Source: Methylobacterium sp. (GTDB lineage: Bacteria > Pseudomonadota > Alphaproteobacteria > Rhizobiales > Beijerinckiaceae). From it: 5,546 bases of DNA. The translations under genes were made by a program, and so were the position numbers. Of this stretch, positions 1-5,546 are shown piece after piece. Location: assembly GCA_021154065.1 (NCBI GenBank), contig JAJKJG010000135.1:1-5546 (forward strand), in the 5' to 3' direction. The notes beneath the pieces are model-generated. The model did not search any database. It had not been told where the DNA came from and worked only from the letters and a program-made list of their open reading frames with translations. Each line of letters starts with the position of its first letter. Position 1 is the first letter of the stretch.

Positions 1-201
1 GTGACCTCCGGCATCCGGCTCGGTTCCCCCGCCTGCACGACGCGCGGCTTCGGGGTCGCCGAGTTCCGCCGCGTCGGCGAGCTCATCGTCGAGGTGCTCG
101 ATGGCCTCGCGCAGCACGGCGAGGACGGCAACGGCGCGACCGAAGCCGCTGTGAAGGAGCGGGCGCACGAGCTCACCCGGCGCTTCCCGATCTACGCCTG
201 A
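1..201 (+). CDS. glyA: Serine hydroxymethyltransferase, C-terminal end (5' partial)
   Basis: This is the last 66 codons of a gene that begins upstream of the window, ending in TGA at 199-201. The enzyme is a cytoplasmic, pyridoxal-phosphate-dependent protein that interconverts serine and glycine while moving a one-carbon unit to or from tetrahydrofolate. The visible fragment opens with [17 protein letters not shown], the conserved small-domain segment of the family. The arginine of SGIR (residue 6 here) corresponds to the residue that binds the substrate carboxylate in the E. coli enzyme. The following stretch, [16 protein letters not shown], matches the usual C-terminal helix. The catalytic lysine lies outside the window. 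The first codon here happens to be GTG but is internal, not a start. The gene stops 12 bases before nrdR, an adjacency common in Alphaproteobacteria. The identity rests on family motifs recalled from memory and is clear. Confidence 0.95.
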   Translation: MTSGIRLGSPACTTRGFGVAEFRRVGELIVEVLDGLAQHGEDGNGATEAAVKERAHELTRRFPIYA

Positions 202-213
202 GGCCGATTACGC

Positions 214-717
214 ATGCGCTGCCCCTATTGCGGGAGCCTCGACACGCAGGTGAAGGATTCGCGGCCGACGGACGATAGCTCCGCGATCCGCCGCCGCCGC
301 GTGTGCCCGGATTGCGGCGGGCGCTTCACCACGTTCGAGCGGGTGCAGCTGCGCGAGCTCGTCGTCGTCAAGCGCTCCGGACGCCGCGTGCCCTTCGATC
401 GCGACAAGCTGCAGCGCTCGCTCGAGGTCGCCTTGCGCAAGCGGCCGGTCGAGCCGGAGCGCGTCGAGCGCATGATCAACGGCGTCGTGCGCCAGCTCGA
501 AAGCCTCGGCGACAGCGAGGTCGCGAGCGAGCGCATCGGCGAGCTGATCATGGAGGGGCTGAAGGGCCTCGACGACGTCGCCTATGTGCGCTTCGCCTCG
601 GTGTACAAGAACTTCCGCGAGGCGAAGGATTTCGAGGAGCTGATCGGCGAGCTGACGGCCGAGGAGCCGGCGCCGAAGCGCCCCGGACCGCGCAAGGCCG
701 CGCGGACCGACGCGTGA
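214..717 (+). CDS. nrdR: NrdR, transcriptional repressor of ribonucleotide reductase genes
   Basis: The product has 167 residues, slightly longer than the usual 150-160. NrdR is a zinc- and nucleotide-binding repressor that binds NrdR boxes ahead of nrd genes and shuts off deoxyribonucleotide synthesis when dATP is high. The N-terminus [17 protein letters not shown] begins a zinc ribbon with cysteines at 3, 6, 31 and 34, followed by GGRFTTFER. An ATP-cone domain covers about residues 49-139, with [16 protein letters not shown] at its start and [12 protein letters not shown] near its end. The tail after residue 148 is rich in Pro, Lys and Arg and looks disordered, which accounts for the extra length. 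The ATG at 214 is right because the zinc ribbon starts immediately after it. A GAGG at 200-203, overlapping the glyA stop, can serve as ribosome binding site. The stop overlaps the ribD start. No NrdR box is visible in the window. Confidence 0.97.
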   Translation: MRCPYCGSLDTQVKDSRPTDDSSAIRRRRVCPDCGGRFTTFERVQLRELVVVKRSGRRVPFDRDKLQRSLEVALRKRPVEPERVERMINGVVRQLESLGDSEVASERIGELIMEGLKGLDDVAYVRFASVYKNFREAKDFEELIGELTAEEPAPKRPGPRKAARTDA

Positions 718-1877
718 GCGCGGTCCCGCTCGCGAGCCCCGGCCCTGAGCGCTCCGGGCCGTGGCCTGCCCCGGACGCCGCCCTGGACGAGCGCTTCATG
801 CGCATGGCGCTGGCGCTTGGCGAGCGCCATCTCGGCCTGACCTGGCCGAACCCCTCGGTCGGCGCGCTCGTCGTCGGCGCCGACGGGGAGGGGCCGCTGA
901 TCCTCGCGCAAGGCGTGACCCAGCCTGGCGGGCGCCCGCACGCGGAGCGCATCGCGCTCGAGAACGCCGGCGCCTCGGCGCGCGGCGCCACGCTCTATAT
1001 CTCGCTCGAGCCGTGCTCGCATCACGGCCGGACGCCGCCCTGCGTCGACGCGATCATGACGACGGGGGTCGCCCGCGTGGTGACCGCTCTCGAGGACCCC
1101 GACCCGCGGGTGCGCGGGCGCGGGCACCAGTTCCTGCGCGACCGCGGCGTCGAGGTCGTCACCGGCGTTCTGGCGGACGCCGCGCGGCGGCTCCACCGTG
1201 GCCACATCCTGCGCACGACCGAAGGGCGGCCGGCCGTCACCCTGAAGCTCGCACAGACCGCCGACGGCTCCGCGGCGCGGCTGTCGGGTGCGCGCCTGCT
1301 GATCACCGGCGAGCGCTCGAACTGCCGCACGCACCTGATCCGCGCCCATGCCGACGCGATCATGGTCGGCGTCGGAACCGTGCTGGCGGACGATCCGCAG
1401 CTCACCGTGCGCCTGCCGGGCATGGAGGATTGGTCGCCGGTGCGCGTCATCCTCGACAGCCGGCTGCGTACGCCGGCGAGCGCCACCCTCGCCGTGACGG
1501 CCCGCGAGGCGCCGACGTGGATCATTTGCACCGAGGATGCGCCGGCCGAGGCGGAGCGTCGGCTCGCCGCCCAAGGCGCCGAGGTGATGCGGGTCGGAGC
1601 CCGCGACGGCCGGCTCGACGTGCCGGCCGCCATGCGTCTCCTCGCCGGCCGCGGCATCACTCGCGTGTTCAGCGAGGGCGGCCCGAGCTGCGCCGAGGTG
1701 CTCGTCGCGCACGATCTCGTCGACGAGTTCGCGGTCGCGACGAGCTCGAGCCGGTTGAACGAGCCGGGGATACCGGCGATCGGCCCGGGCTTGCGGACCG
1801 CGCTGTCCAACCGGTTCATGCTCGTCGAGACCGAGGAGCTCGGCCCCGACCGGCTCGAGCTCTACGAGCGGGCCTGA
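714..1877 (+). CDS. ribD: RibD, bifunctional diaminohydroxyphosphoribosylaminopyrimidine deaminase / 5-amino-6-(5-phosphoribosylamino)uracil reductase
   Basis: The product has 387 residues, normal for the two-domain enzyme that performs the second and third steps of riboflavin synthesis: deamination of the pyrimidine ring, then NADPH-dependent reduction of the ribose. The N-terminal cytidine-deaminase-like domain (about 25-150) shows PNPSVG at 45-50, the zinc and catalytic motif HAE at 76-78, and the zinc cysteines 101 and 110 in [12 protein letters not shown]. The reductase domain (about 172-387) begins [11 protein letters not shown] and contains [20 protein letters not shown] and the EGG motif at 321-323. 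I chose the GTG at 714, which overlaps the nrdR stop as GTGA. The first in-frame ATG (798, residue 29) would begin inside the conserved FMRMAL helix and looks too late. The open frame extends back to 303 inside nrdR, but that part is nrdR in another phase. The stop shares one base with the ribE start, implying translational coupling. Confidence 0.96.
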   Translation: MSAVPLASPGPERSGPWPAPDAALDERFMRMALALGERHLGLTWPNPSVGALVVGADGEGPLILAQGVTQPGGRPHAERIALENAGASARGATLYISLEPCSHHGRTPPCVDAIMTTGVARVVTALEDPDPRVRGRGHQFLRDRGVEVVTGVLADAARRLHRGHILRTTEGRPAVTLKLAQTADGSAARLSGARLLITGERSNCRTHLIRAHADAIMVGVGTVLADDPQLTVRLPGMEDWSPVRVILDSRLRTPASATLAVTAREAPTWIICTEDAPAEAERRLAAQGAEVMRVGARDGRLDVPAAMRLLAGRGITRVFSEGGPSCAEVLVAHDLVDEFAVATSSSRLNEPGIPAIGPGLRTALSNRFMLVETEELGPDRLELYERA

Positions 1878-2512
1878 TGTTCACCGGCATCATCACCGCT
1901 ATCGGCAGGGTCGCATCGGTGAGCGAGGCCGGTGCGGTCCGCCGCATCCGCATCGAGGCCTCCTACGATCCCGGGACGATCGCGCTCGGCGCCTCGATCG
2001 CGTGCTCCGGCCCGTGCCTCACCGTCGTCGCGGTCGGCGGGCGCGCGGACGGCTGCTGGTTCGAGGTCGACGCTGCCGCTGAGACGCTTGCCCGCACCAC
2101 CGCCGGCGCATGGCGGCCGGGCACCCGCCTCAACCTCGAGCGGTCGCTGAAGCTGGGCGACGAGCTCGGCGGGCATATCGTCACCGGCCATATCGACGGC
2201 GTGGCGGAGATCCTTAGCCGCGACGCCATCACCGGCGGCGACGACCCTTGGGGACCGAGCGCGCGCTTCGACGTCCGCGCGCCGCGCTCGCTCGCCGCGC
2301 TCATCGCGGAGAAAGGCTCGGTCGCCCTCGACGGCGCCTCGCTGACGGTGAACGGGGTTAACGGCGACGCCTTCTCGGTGCTCATCATCCCGCACACGCT
2401 CGCGGTCACGACCTGGGGCGAGCGCCAGCCAGGCGACTGTCTCAATCTCGAAGTCGATCTCATGGCGCGCTACGCGGCGCGGCTTGCCGAGGCGAGGCGG
2501 GCGGGCTACTGA
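1877..2512 (+). CDS. ribE: Riboflavin synthase, alpha subunit
   Basis: The product has 211 residues, typical of riboflavin synthase. This cytoplasmic trimer dismutates two 6,7-dimethyl-8-ribityllumazine molecules to riboflavin and the pyrimidinedione that RibH reuses. Two lumazine-binding barrels are visible. The first (about 1-98) begins [12 protein letters not shown] and carries CSGPCLTV (43-50) and [14 protein letters not shown]. The second (about 99-200) begins with [10 protein letters not shown] and carries [21 protein letters not shown] and [10 protein letters not shown]. The conserved Cys47 and the paired histidines 100 and 105 are present. Family members usually read SIAVNG or similar where this protein has SIACSG, a mild change. 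The ATG at 1877 gives the exact conserved MFTGII start and overlaps the last base of the ribD stop. The gene is called ribC in some alphaproteobacterial annotations and ribE in others. Confidence 0.97.
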   Translation: MFTGIITAIGRVASVSEAGAVRRIRIEASYDPGTIALGASIACSGPCLTVVAVGGRADGCWFEVDAAAETLARTTAGAWRPGTRLNLERSLKLGDELGGHIVTGHIDGVAEILSRDAITGGDDPWGPSARFDVRAPRSLAALIAEKGSVALDGASLTVNGVNGDAFSVLIIPHTLAVTTWGERQPGDCLNLEVDLMARYAARLAEARRAGY

Positions 2513-2523
2513 CCGCCCCTCCC

Positions 2524-3015
2524 ATGGCGACGCCCCGACAGAACGCGAGCGACCGCGCGCCCCTCACCGGCGCGCGCGTGCTCGTCGTCGAGGCGCGCTT
2601 CTACGACGATATCGCCGACGAGCTCCTGCGCGGCGCGCGCGCAGCGCTTAAGGCCGCGCAGGCGACGGCGGAGGTCGTCACCGTCGCGGGCGCGCTCGAG
2701 ATCCCGCAGATGCTCGCCATCGCGCTCGAAACCGCCGAAAATGCCGGGCGGCCCTACGACGCGGCGGTGGCGCTCGGCTGCGTCATCCGCGGCGACACCT
2801 TCCATTTCGAGATCGTCGCCGGCGAGAGCGCGCGGGCGCTGATGGATCTGTCGGTCGCCCGCCGCATCCCGCTCGCGAACGGCATCATCACGGTCGACAC
2901 CGAGGCCCAGGCCTGGCGCCGGGCCCGCGTCGGCGAGCTGAACAAGGGCGGCGGCGCGGCCGAGGCCGCCCTGACTGTGCTCCGAGCCGCGCGTCGTCTC
3001 GCGGCGGTGGGCTGA
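2524..3015 (+). CDS. ribH: RibH, 6,7-dimethyl-8-ribityllumazine synthase
   Basis: The product has 163 residues, slightly above the usual 150-160. Lumazine synthase condenses 5-amino-6-ribitylaminouracil with 3,4-dihydroxybutanone 4-phosphate to give the substrate of riboflavin synthase, and it forms pentamers or larger shells. Visible motifs are [18 protein letters not shown], where Phe26 matches the ring-stacking aromatic residue; GALEIP at 56-61; the active-site segment [14 protein letters not shown], with Arg89 and the catalytic histidine at 94; [12 protein letters not shown] at 119-130; and [11 protein letters not shown] at 140-150. The usual PGALEIP reads AGALEIP here, a Pro-to-Ala change at residue 55. 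The 11-base gap after ribE is almost all C and T and offers no Shine-Dalgarno sequence, so translation may depend on ribosomes finishing ribE. Being next to nusB, it resembles the RibH1 type of rhizobia and Brucella, which is an inference from position. Confidence 0.96.
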   Translation: MATPRQNASDRAPLTGARVLVVEARFYDDIADELLRGARAALKAAQATAEVVTVAGALEIPQMLAIALETAENAGRPYDAAVALGCVIRGDTFHFEIVAGESARALMDLSVARRIPLANGIITVDTEAQAWRRARVGELNKGGGAAEAALTVLRAARRLAAVG

Positions 3016-3524
3016 CAACGATTGCAAAGACCGCCGAGCGCAGCGCCGCCCGCCTCGCTGCCGTCCAGGCGCTCTACCAGATGGACCTCGCCGGCAAGGG
3101 CGTGATCGACGCGCTCGCCGAATTCGAGGCCCACTGGATCGGGCAGGAGGTCGAGGGGGTCGCCTTCAAGCCGGCCGAGAGCGCCTTCTTTCGCGCCGTG
3201 CTGTCGGGCGTCGTCGCCGAGCAGCGCGCCATCGACGGCAAGGTCGACAAGGTCCTGTCCGAGGGCTGGCCACTGAAGCGGGTCGAAGCGGTGCTGCGCG
3301 CGATCCTCAGGGCCGGCGCCTACGAGCTCATGTTCCGCAAGGACGTGCCGGCGCGCGTCGCCATCACCGAGTATGTCGACGTCGCGCACGGCTTCTACAA
3401 CGAGGACGAGCCGGGGCTCGTGAACGCCGTGCTCGATGCAATCGCCCGCGAGGCGAGGGAAGGGGAGCTCGAGGCAAAGCGCACGGCGAAGCCGGCCCCC
3501 AGGCGCGCCGGCAAGGTGCGGTAA
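3012..3524 (+). CDS. nusB: NusB, transcription antitermination factor (start uncertain, apparently non-ATG)
   Basis: NusB binds NusE (ribosomal protein S10) and boxA RNA, and keeps RNA polymerase from terminating early in rRNA operons. From CTG at 3012 the product would have 170 residues, a normal length. Conserved segments are [13 protein letters not shown] near the N-terminus, then [37 protein letters not shown] and [17 protein letters not shown]. The tail is Lys/Arg/Pro-rich. The first in-frame ATG (3081) falls at the M of ALYQMD and would delete most of the first conserved helix, so it is almost certainly internal. Reading upstream in frame there is no ATG, GTG or TTG for at least 90 bases. 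The candidates are CTG at 3012, which overlaps the ribH TGA as CTGA in the style of the GTGA junction at 714, and ATT at 3021, with GGTGG at 3006-3010 ahead of it. Identity is sure; the exact start is not. Confidence 0.93.
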   Translation: MTTIAKTAERSAARLAAVQALYQMDLAGKGVIDALAEFEAHWIGQEVEGVAFKPAESAFFRAVLSGVVAEQRAIDGKVDKVLSEGWPLKRVEAVLRAILRAGAYELMFRKDVPARVAITEYVDVAHGFYNEDEPGLVNAVLDAIAREAREGELEAKRTAKPAPRRAGKVR

Positions 3525-3567
3525 GACGGTCGAAGCAAGGAGAATCCATCTGGCCCATACTCCCCTG

Positions 3568-3682
3568 CTCCTCATCCTGAGGAGCCCGCGAAGCGGCCTC
3601 GAAGGACGCACTCCGCTGACGCAGCGTCGACAATGTGGGTGCTTCGAGGCTCGGCTTCGGCCTCGCACCTCAGCATGAGGAG
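3568..3682. repeat. Imperfect palindromic intergenic repeat of about 115 bp
   Basis: The gap between nusB and thiL (3525-3737) contains nested inverted repeats. The outer arms CTCCTCATCCTGAGG (3568-3582) and CCTCAGCATGAGGAG (3668-3682) are inverted copies matching at 14 of 15 positions. Each arm also has its own small dyad, CCTCA and TGAGG around three bases. An inner pair, GCCTCGAAG (3596-3604) and CTTCGAGGC (3642-3650), is perfectly complementary. Small hairpins lie at 3586-3596 (CCGC-GAA-GCGG), near the centre at 3614-3626 (CGCTG-ACG-CAGCG) and at 3645-3665 (CGAGGC...GCCTCG). From memory, units reading CTCATCCTGAGGAGC...TCGAAGGA...CTCAGCATGAGGA are scattered between genes in many Hyphomicrobiales genomes, so this is probably a copy of a non-autonomous dispersed repeat. 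It encodes no convincing protein. In RNA it could fold into one long stem and affect transcript stability or read-through into thiL. No T-tract follows, so a classic intrinsic terminator is not supported. Confidence 0.8.
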
Positions 3683-3737
3683 GGTTGTGTGGCCGTGCGG
3701 GGATTCATGGCTCGGCACATCGAGCGCAGGCGGTCGG

Positions 3738-4739
3738 ATGACCAAGCCTTCGGCCGGAGGCCGCCCAAGCGAGGACGAGCTTATCGCCCGCTATTTCGCG
3801 CCGATCGCCGGCGAGGGAGCGCTCGGGCTGAAGGACGACGCCGCCATCCTGCGGCCGCGGCCCGGGCACGACCTCGTCGTCACGGTCGACGCCGTCGTGG
3901 CGGGCGTGCATTTTTTTGCCGATGACCCGGCCGGCTCGGTCGGCCGCAAGGCGCTCGGCGTCAACCTCTCCGACCTCGCTGCCAAGGGCGCGGCGCCGGT
4001 CGGTTTCGTGCTGACGCTGACCCTGCCGCCGGACTGGAGCGAGGCCTGGCTCGCGGCGTTCTGCGAAGGGCTCGGCGCCGCCGCCCGCGCCTCCGGCTGC
4101 GCGCTCCTCGGCGGCGACACCGTGCGCGGTCCCGGCATCGCCATTTCGCTTACCGCCTTCGGCGAGGTCCCGGCCGGGGGCATGGTCGAGCGCACCACGG
4201 CTCGTCCCGGTGAGGTGCTGTGTGTCAGCGGCACCATCGGCGATGCCGCGCTTGGGCTTGCCGTCCGCGGCTCCTCCGTACCCTTATGGGGCTCGATCCT
4301 GTCCACGCAGGACCGGGAATTCCTCGCCGACCGCTACCTGCACCCGCAGCCCCGCAACGGGCTCGCGGCCGCGCTCCTCGCCCACGCCTCGGCCGCCATG
4401 GATGTCTCCGACGGGCTCGCCGGCGATCTCGCCAAGATGATGCGAGCGGGCGGCACGAGCGCGGTCGTCGACGCCGACAAAATCCCGCTCTCGCCAGCGG
4501 CGCGGGCGGCGCTCACGGCCGAGCCCTCCCTGTTCGACCGCCTCGTCACCGGCGGCGACGACTATGAGATCCTCGCCGCGGTCCCGCCCGAGCGGCTCGA
4601 CGCCTTTCTCTCCGCCTCGGCGAAGGCCGGGGTGGCGACAACCGCGATCGGAACCGTTACGAAGGGGACGGCCCTGCCCTTGTTTCGCCGCGCCGGCGAG
4701 GAGCGGCGCTACGAGCGCGGCTCCTACCGCCACTTCTGA
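3738..4739 (+). CDS. thiL: ThiL, thiamine-monophosphate kinase
   Basis: The product has 333 residues, close to the family's usual 310-340. ThiL phosphorylates thiamine monophosphate with ATP to thiamine diphosphate, the active cofactor and last step of vitamin B1 synthesis, in the cytoplasm. Motifs in order: LKDDAAIL (31-38, the N-terminal metal/ATP aspartates), TVDAVVAGVHFF (49-60), KALGVNLSDLAAKGAAP (71-87), LLGGDTV (123-129), MDVSDGLAGDL (221-231) and GGDDYEIL (272-279). These place it in the AIR synthase-like ATP-binding superfamily with all expected acidic residues present. The family's EGVHF reads AGVHF here, which I recall as common in rhizobial relatives. The ATG at 3738 puts a normal short N-terminus ahead of the first motif, with AGGCGG at 3728-3733 as a weak ribosome site. 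The frame stays open back to an ATG at 3633 inside the palindromic repeat, but that extension looks non-genuine. The transporter gene starts 7 bases after its stop. Confidence 0.96.
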   Translation: MTKPSAGGRPSEDELIARYFAPIAGEGALGLKDDAAILRPRPGHDLVVTVDAVVAGVHFFADDPAGSVGRKALGVNLSDLAAKGAAPVGFVLTLTLPPDWSEAWLAAFCEGLGAAARASGCALLGGDTVRGPGIAISLTAFGEVPAGGMVERTTARPGEVLCVSGTIGDAALGLAVRGSSVPLWGSILSTQDREFLADRYLHPQPRNGLAAALLAHASAAMDVSDGLAGDLAKMMRAGGTSAVVDADKIPLSPAARAALTAEPSLFDRLVTGGDDYEILAAVPPERLDAFLSASAKAGVATTAIGTVTKGTALPLFRRAGEERRYERGSYRHF

Positions 4740-4746
4740 GCGGGCG

Positions 4747-5546
4747 ATGATCGACGACCGGATCGCGAGGCACAACACGCGCGTCCTTGCCGCGGCGCAG
4801 GCGCTCGGCGGGGCGGCCTCGCCGATCGTGACCTCGCTCGGCGGCATCATCGGGCTTGCGCTCTCGCCGGACAGAGGCCTCGCGACCCTGCCGGTCAGCC
4901 TCGTCCAGCTCGGGGTCGCGCTCGGGACGCTTCCCGCCGCGTTCGTCATGCGCCGGCTTGGGCGGCGCAACGGCTACATCCTCGGCGCGCTCCTCGGCGT
5001 CACTGGCGGTCTCGTCGCCGCGGCCGGCGTCACGCGCGGCAGCTTCCTCGCGTTCTGCCTCGGCACCCTCACGACCGGGCTCTACATCGCCTACGTCCAG
5101 AGCTACCGCTTCGCCGCGACCGACGCGGCTTCGCCGGCCTTCAAGGCGCGCGCGATCTCCTGGGTCATGTGCGGCGGCCTTGCGGCCGCGATCATCGGAC
5201 CCCAGACGGTGATCTGGACGCGGGAGCTCGTTCCGGGCCTGCTGTTCACCGGCACCTTCCTGGCGCAGGCCGCGCTCGCCCTCCTGACCATCGTCGTCGT
5301 CGCGTTCCTCAAAGCCGCGCCGTTCGCGCCGGACGCGCCGCGGTCCGGCGGGCGTCCCTTGCTTGAGATCGTATGGCAGCCCCGCTTCGCGATCGCGGTT
5401 GCCGCCGGCATCGTGTCCTTCGGCCTCATGAGCTTCCTCATGACGGCGGCGCCGGTCGCGATGGTCGAGTGCGGCCATTCCGTCGGCAGCGCGGCGCTCG
5501 GGATCCAGTGGCACGTGCTCGGCATGTTCGGGCCGAGCTTCATCAC
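4747..5546 (+). CDS. Major facilitator superfamily transporter, N-terminal part (3' partial)
   Basis: An open frame from ATG at 4747 continues to the window edge without a stop, giving 266 complete codons. The protein is strongly hydrophobic, with predicted membrane segments at roughly 15-39, 46-68, 76-95, 99-118, 136-153, 163-188, 213-236 and a further one beginning near 247. Between segments 2 and 3 lies MRRLGRRNGY, a form of the MFS loop motif (usually G-x3-D-R-x-G-R-R). A polar linker at about 190-208 separates segments 6 and 7, as expected for the cytoplasmic loop between the two six-helix halves. YRFAATDAASPAFKARAISWV resembles a loop seen in a subgroup of bacterial MFS proteins. The substrate cannot be read from the sequence. 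The 7-base gap after thiL suggests co-transcription, but a role in thiamine transport is speculation. Two or more C-terminal helices per half remain beyond the edge, so completeness cannot be judged. Confidence 0.88.
   Translation, partial: MIDDRIARHNTRVLAAAQALGGAASPIVTSLGGIIGLALSPDRGLATLPVSLVQLGVALGTLPAAFVMRRLGRRNGYILGALLGVTGGLVAAAGVTRGSFLAFCLGTLTTGLYIAYVQSYRFAATDAASPAFKARAISWVMCGGLAAAIIGPQTVIWTRELVPGLLFTGTFLAQAALALLTIVVVAFLKAAPFAPDAPRSGGRPLLEIVWQPRFAIAVAAGIVSFGLMSFLMTAAPVAMVECGHSVGSAALGIQWHVLGMFGPSFI

Noticed and set aside
303..713. A 137-residue upstream extension of RibD
   Set aside because: This stretch is nrdR read in another phase. Its composition is Arg/Ala-rich and unlike any RibD N-terminus, and the GTG at 714 gives a normal-length enzyme.
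600..800. FMN riboswitch ahead of ribD
   Set aside because: There is no non-coding leader: ribD overlaps nrdR, and I saw no RFN-like conserved segments in this stretch. Any FMN control would have to lie outside the window.
761..1876. A 372-residue upstream extension of riboflavin synthase
   Set aside because: It is ribD out of frame. The conserved MFTGII start of riboflavin synthase is exactly at 1877.
3436..3678. A possible small gene of 80 residues across the nusB end and the repeat
   Set aside because: It overlaps nusB out of frame and ends within the repeat, shows no recognisable motif, and has low-complexity composition.
3568..3690. Intrinsic terminator after nusB
   Set aside because: There are strong dyads, but no run of T follows any of the stems, and the structure is better explained as a palindromic repeat. 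Some attenuation cannot be excluded.
3525..3740. TPP riboswitch ahead of thiL
   Set aside because: The gap contains the palindromic repeat and no recognisable CUGAGA...ACCUGA-type thi-box core with the expected layout.
225..5546. Many long open frames on the minus strand, for example 582-1712, 2754-3668 and 4657-5514
   Set aside because: They lie antisense to clearly recognised genes. GC-rich third positions suppress stop codons on the opposite strand, and the translations are Arg/Ala/Gly-rich with no family motifs.
1..5546. A novel defence, mobile or biosynthetic system
   Set aside because: Every gene is a recognised housekeeping family member in a common alphaproteobacterial order, apart from the transporter, which is an ordinary MFS protein. 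Nothing supports an undescribed system.

Overview
This GC-rich window carries a compact set of housekeeping genes, all on the + strand. The order is the 3' end of glyA, then nrdR, ribD, ribE (riboflavin synthase), ribH, nusB, thiL, and the first part of a major facilitator transporter gene that runs off the right edge. This order (glyA-nrdR-ribD-ribE-ribH-nusB, with thiL close by) is the arrangement I know from Alphaproteobacteria, especially Hyphomicrobiales (Rhizobiales). The high GC content, the strong G/C bias at third codon positions and the repeat between nusB and thiL fit that group. I cannot name a genus from the sequence alone.

Layout. Positions 1-201 are the C-terminal 66 residues of serine hydroxymethyltransferase. 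After 12 bases nrdR (214-717) encodes the NrdR repressor of ribonucleotide reductase genes. Its stop overlaps the GTG start of ribD (714-1877) in a GTGA junction. The ribD stop shares one base with the ATG of ribE (1877-2512), and 11 bases later ribH (2524-3015) begins. nusB follows directly, but its reading frame has no ATG, GTG or TTG ahead of its conserved N-terminus. The best reading is a non-standard start, CTG at 3012 overlapping the ribH stop as CTGA, or ATT at 3021. A 213-base gap (3525-3737) holds an imperfect palindromic repeat of about 115 bases (3568-3682). thiL (3738-4739) and a transporter gene (4747 to beyond 5546) follow, only 7 bases apart.

How the genes work together. RibD (deaminase and reductase), RibH (lumazine synthase) and RibE (riboflavin synthase) cover the middle and last steps of riboflavin synthesis. 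GTP cyclohydrolase II and dihydroxybutanone phosphate synthase are not in the window. ThiL makes thiamine diphosphate, the active form of vitamin B1. GlyA feeds one-carbon units to folate, NrdR controls deoxyribonucleotide supply, and NusB is a transcription antitermination factor needed for rRNA synthesis. The overlaps from nrdR to nusB suggest one transcript with translational coupling. The repeat may mark a break or processing point before thiL.

I see no mobile element with its own genes, CRISPR array, tRNA, rRNA or riboswitch, and no sign of an undescribed system. The points most worth a second look are the nusB start and the palindromic repeat.
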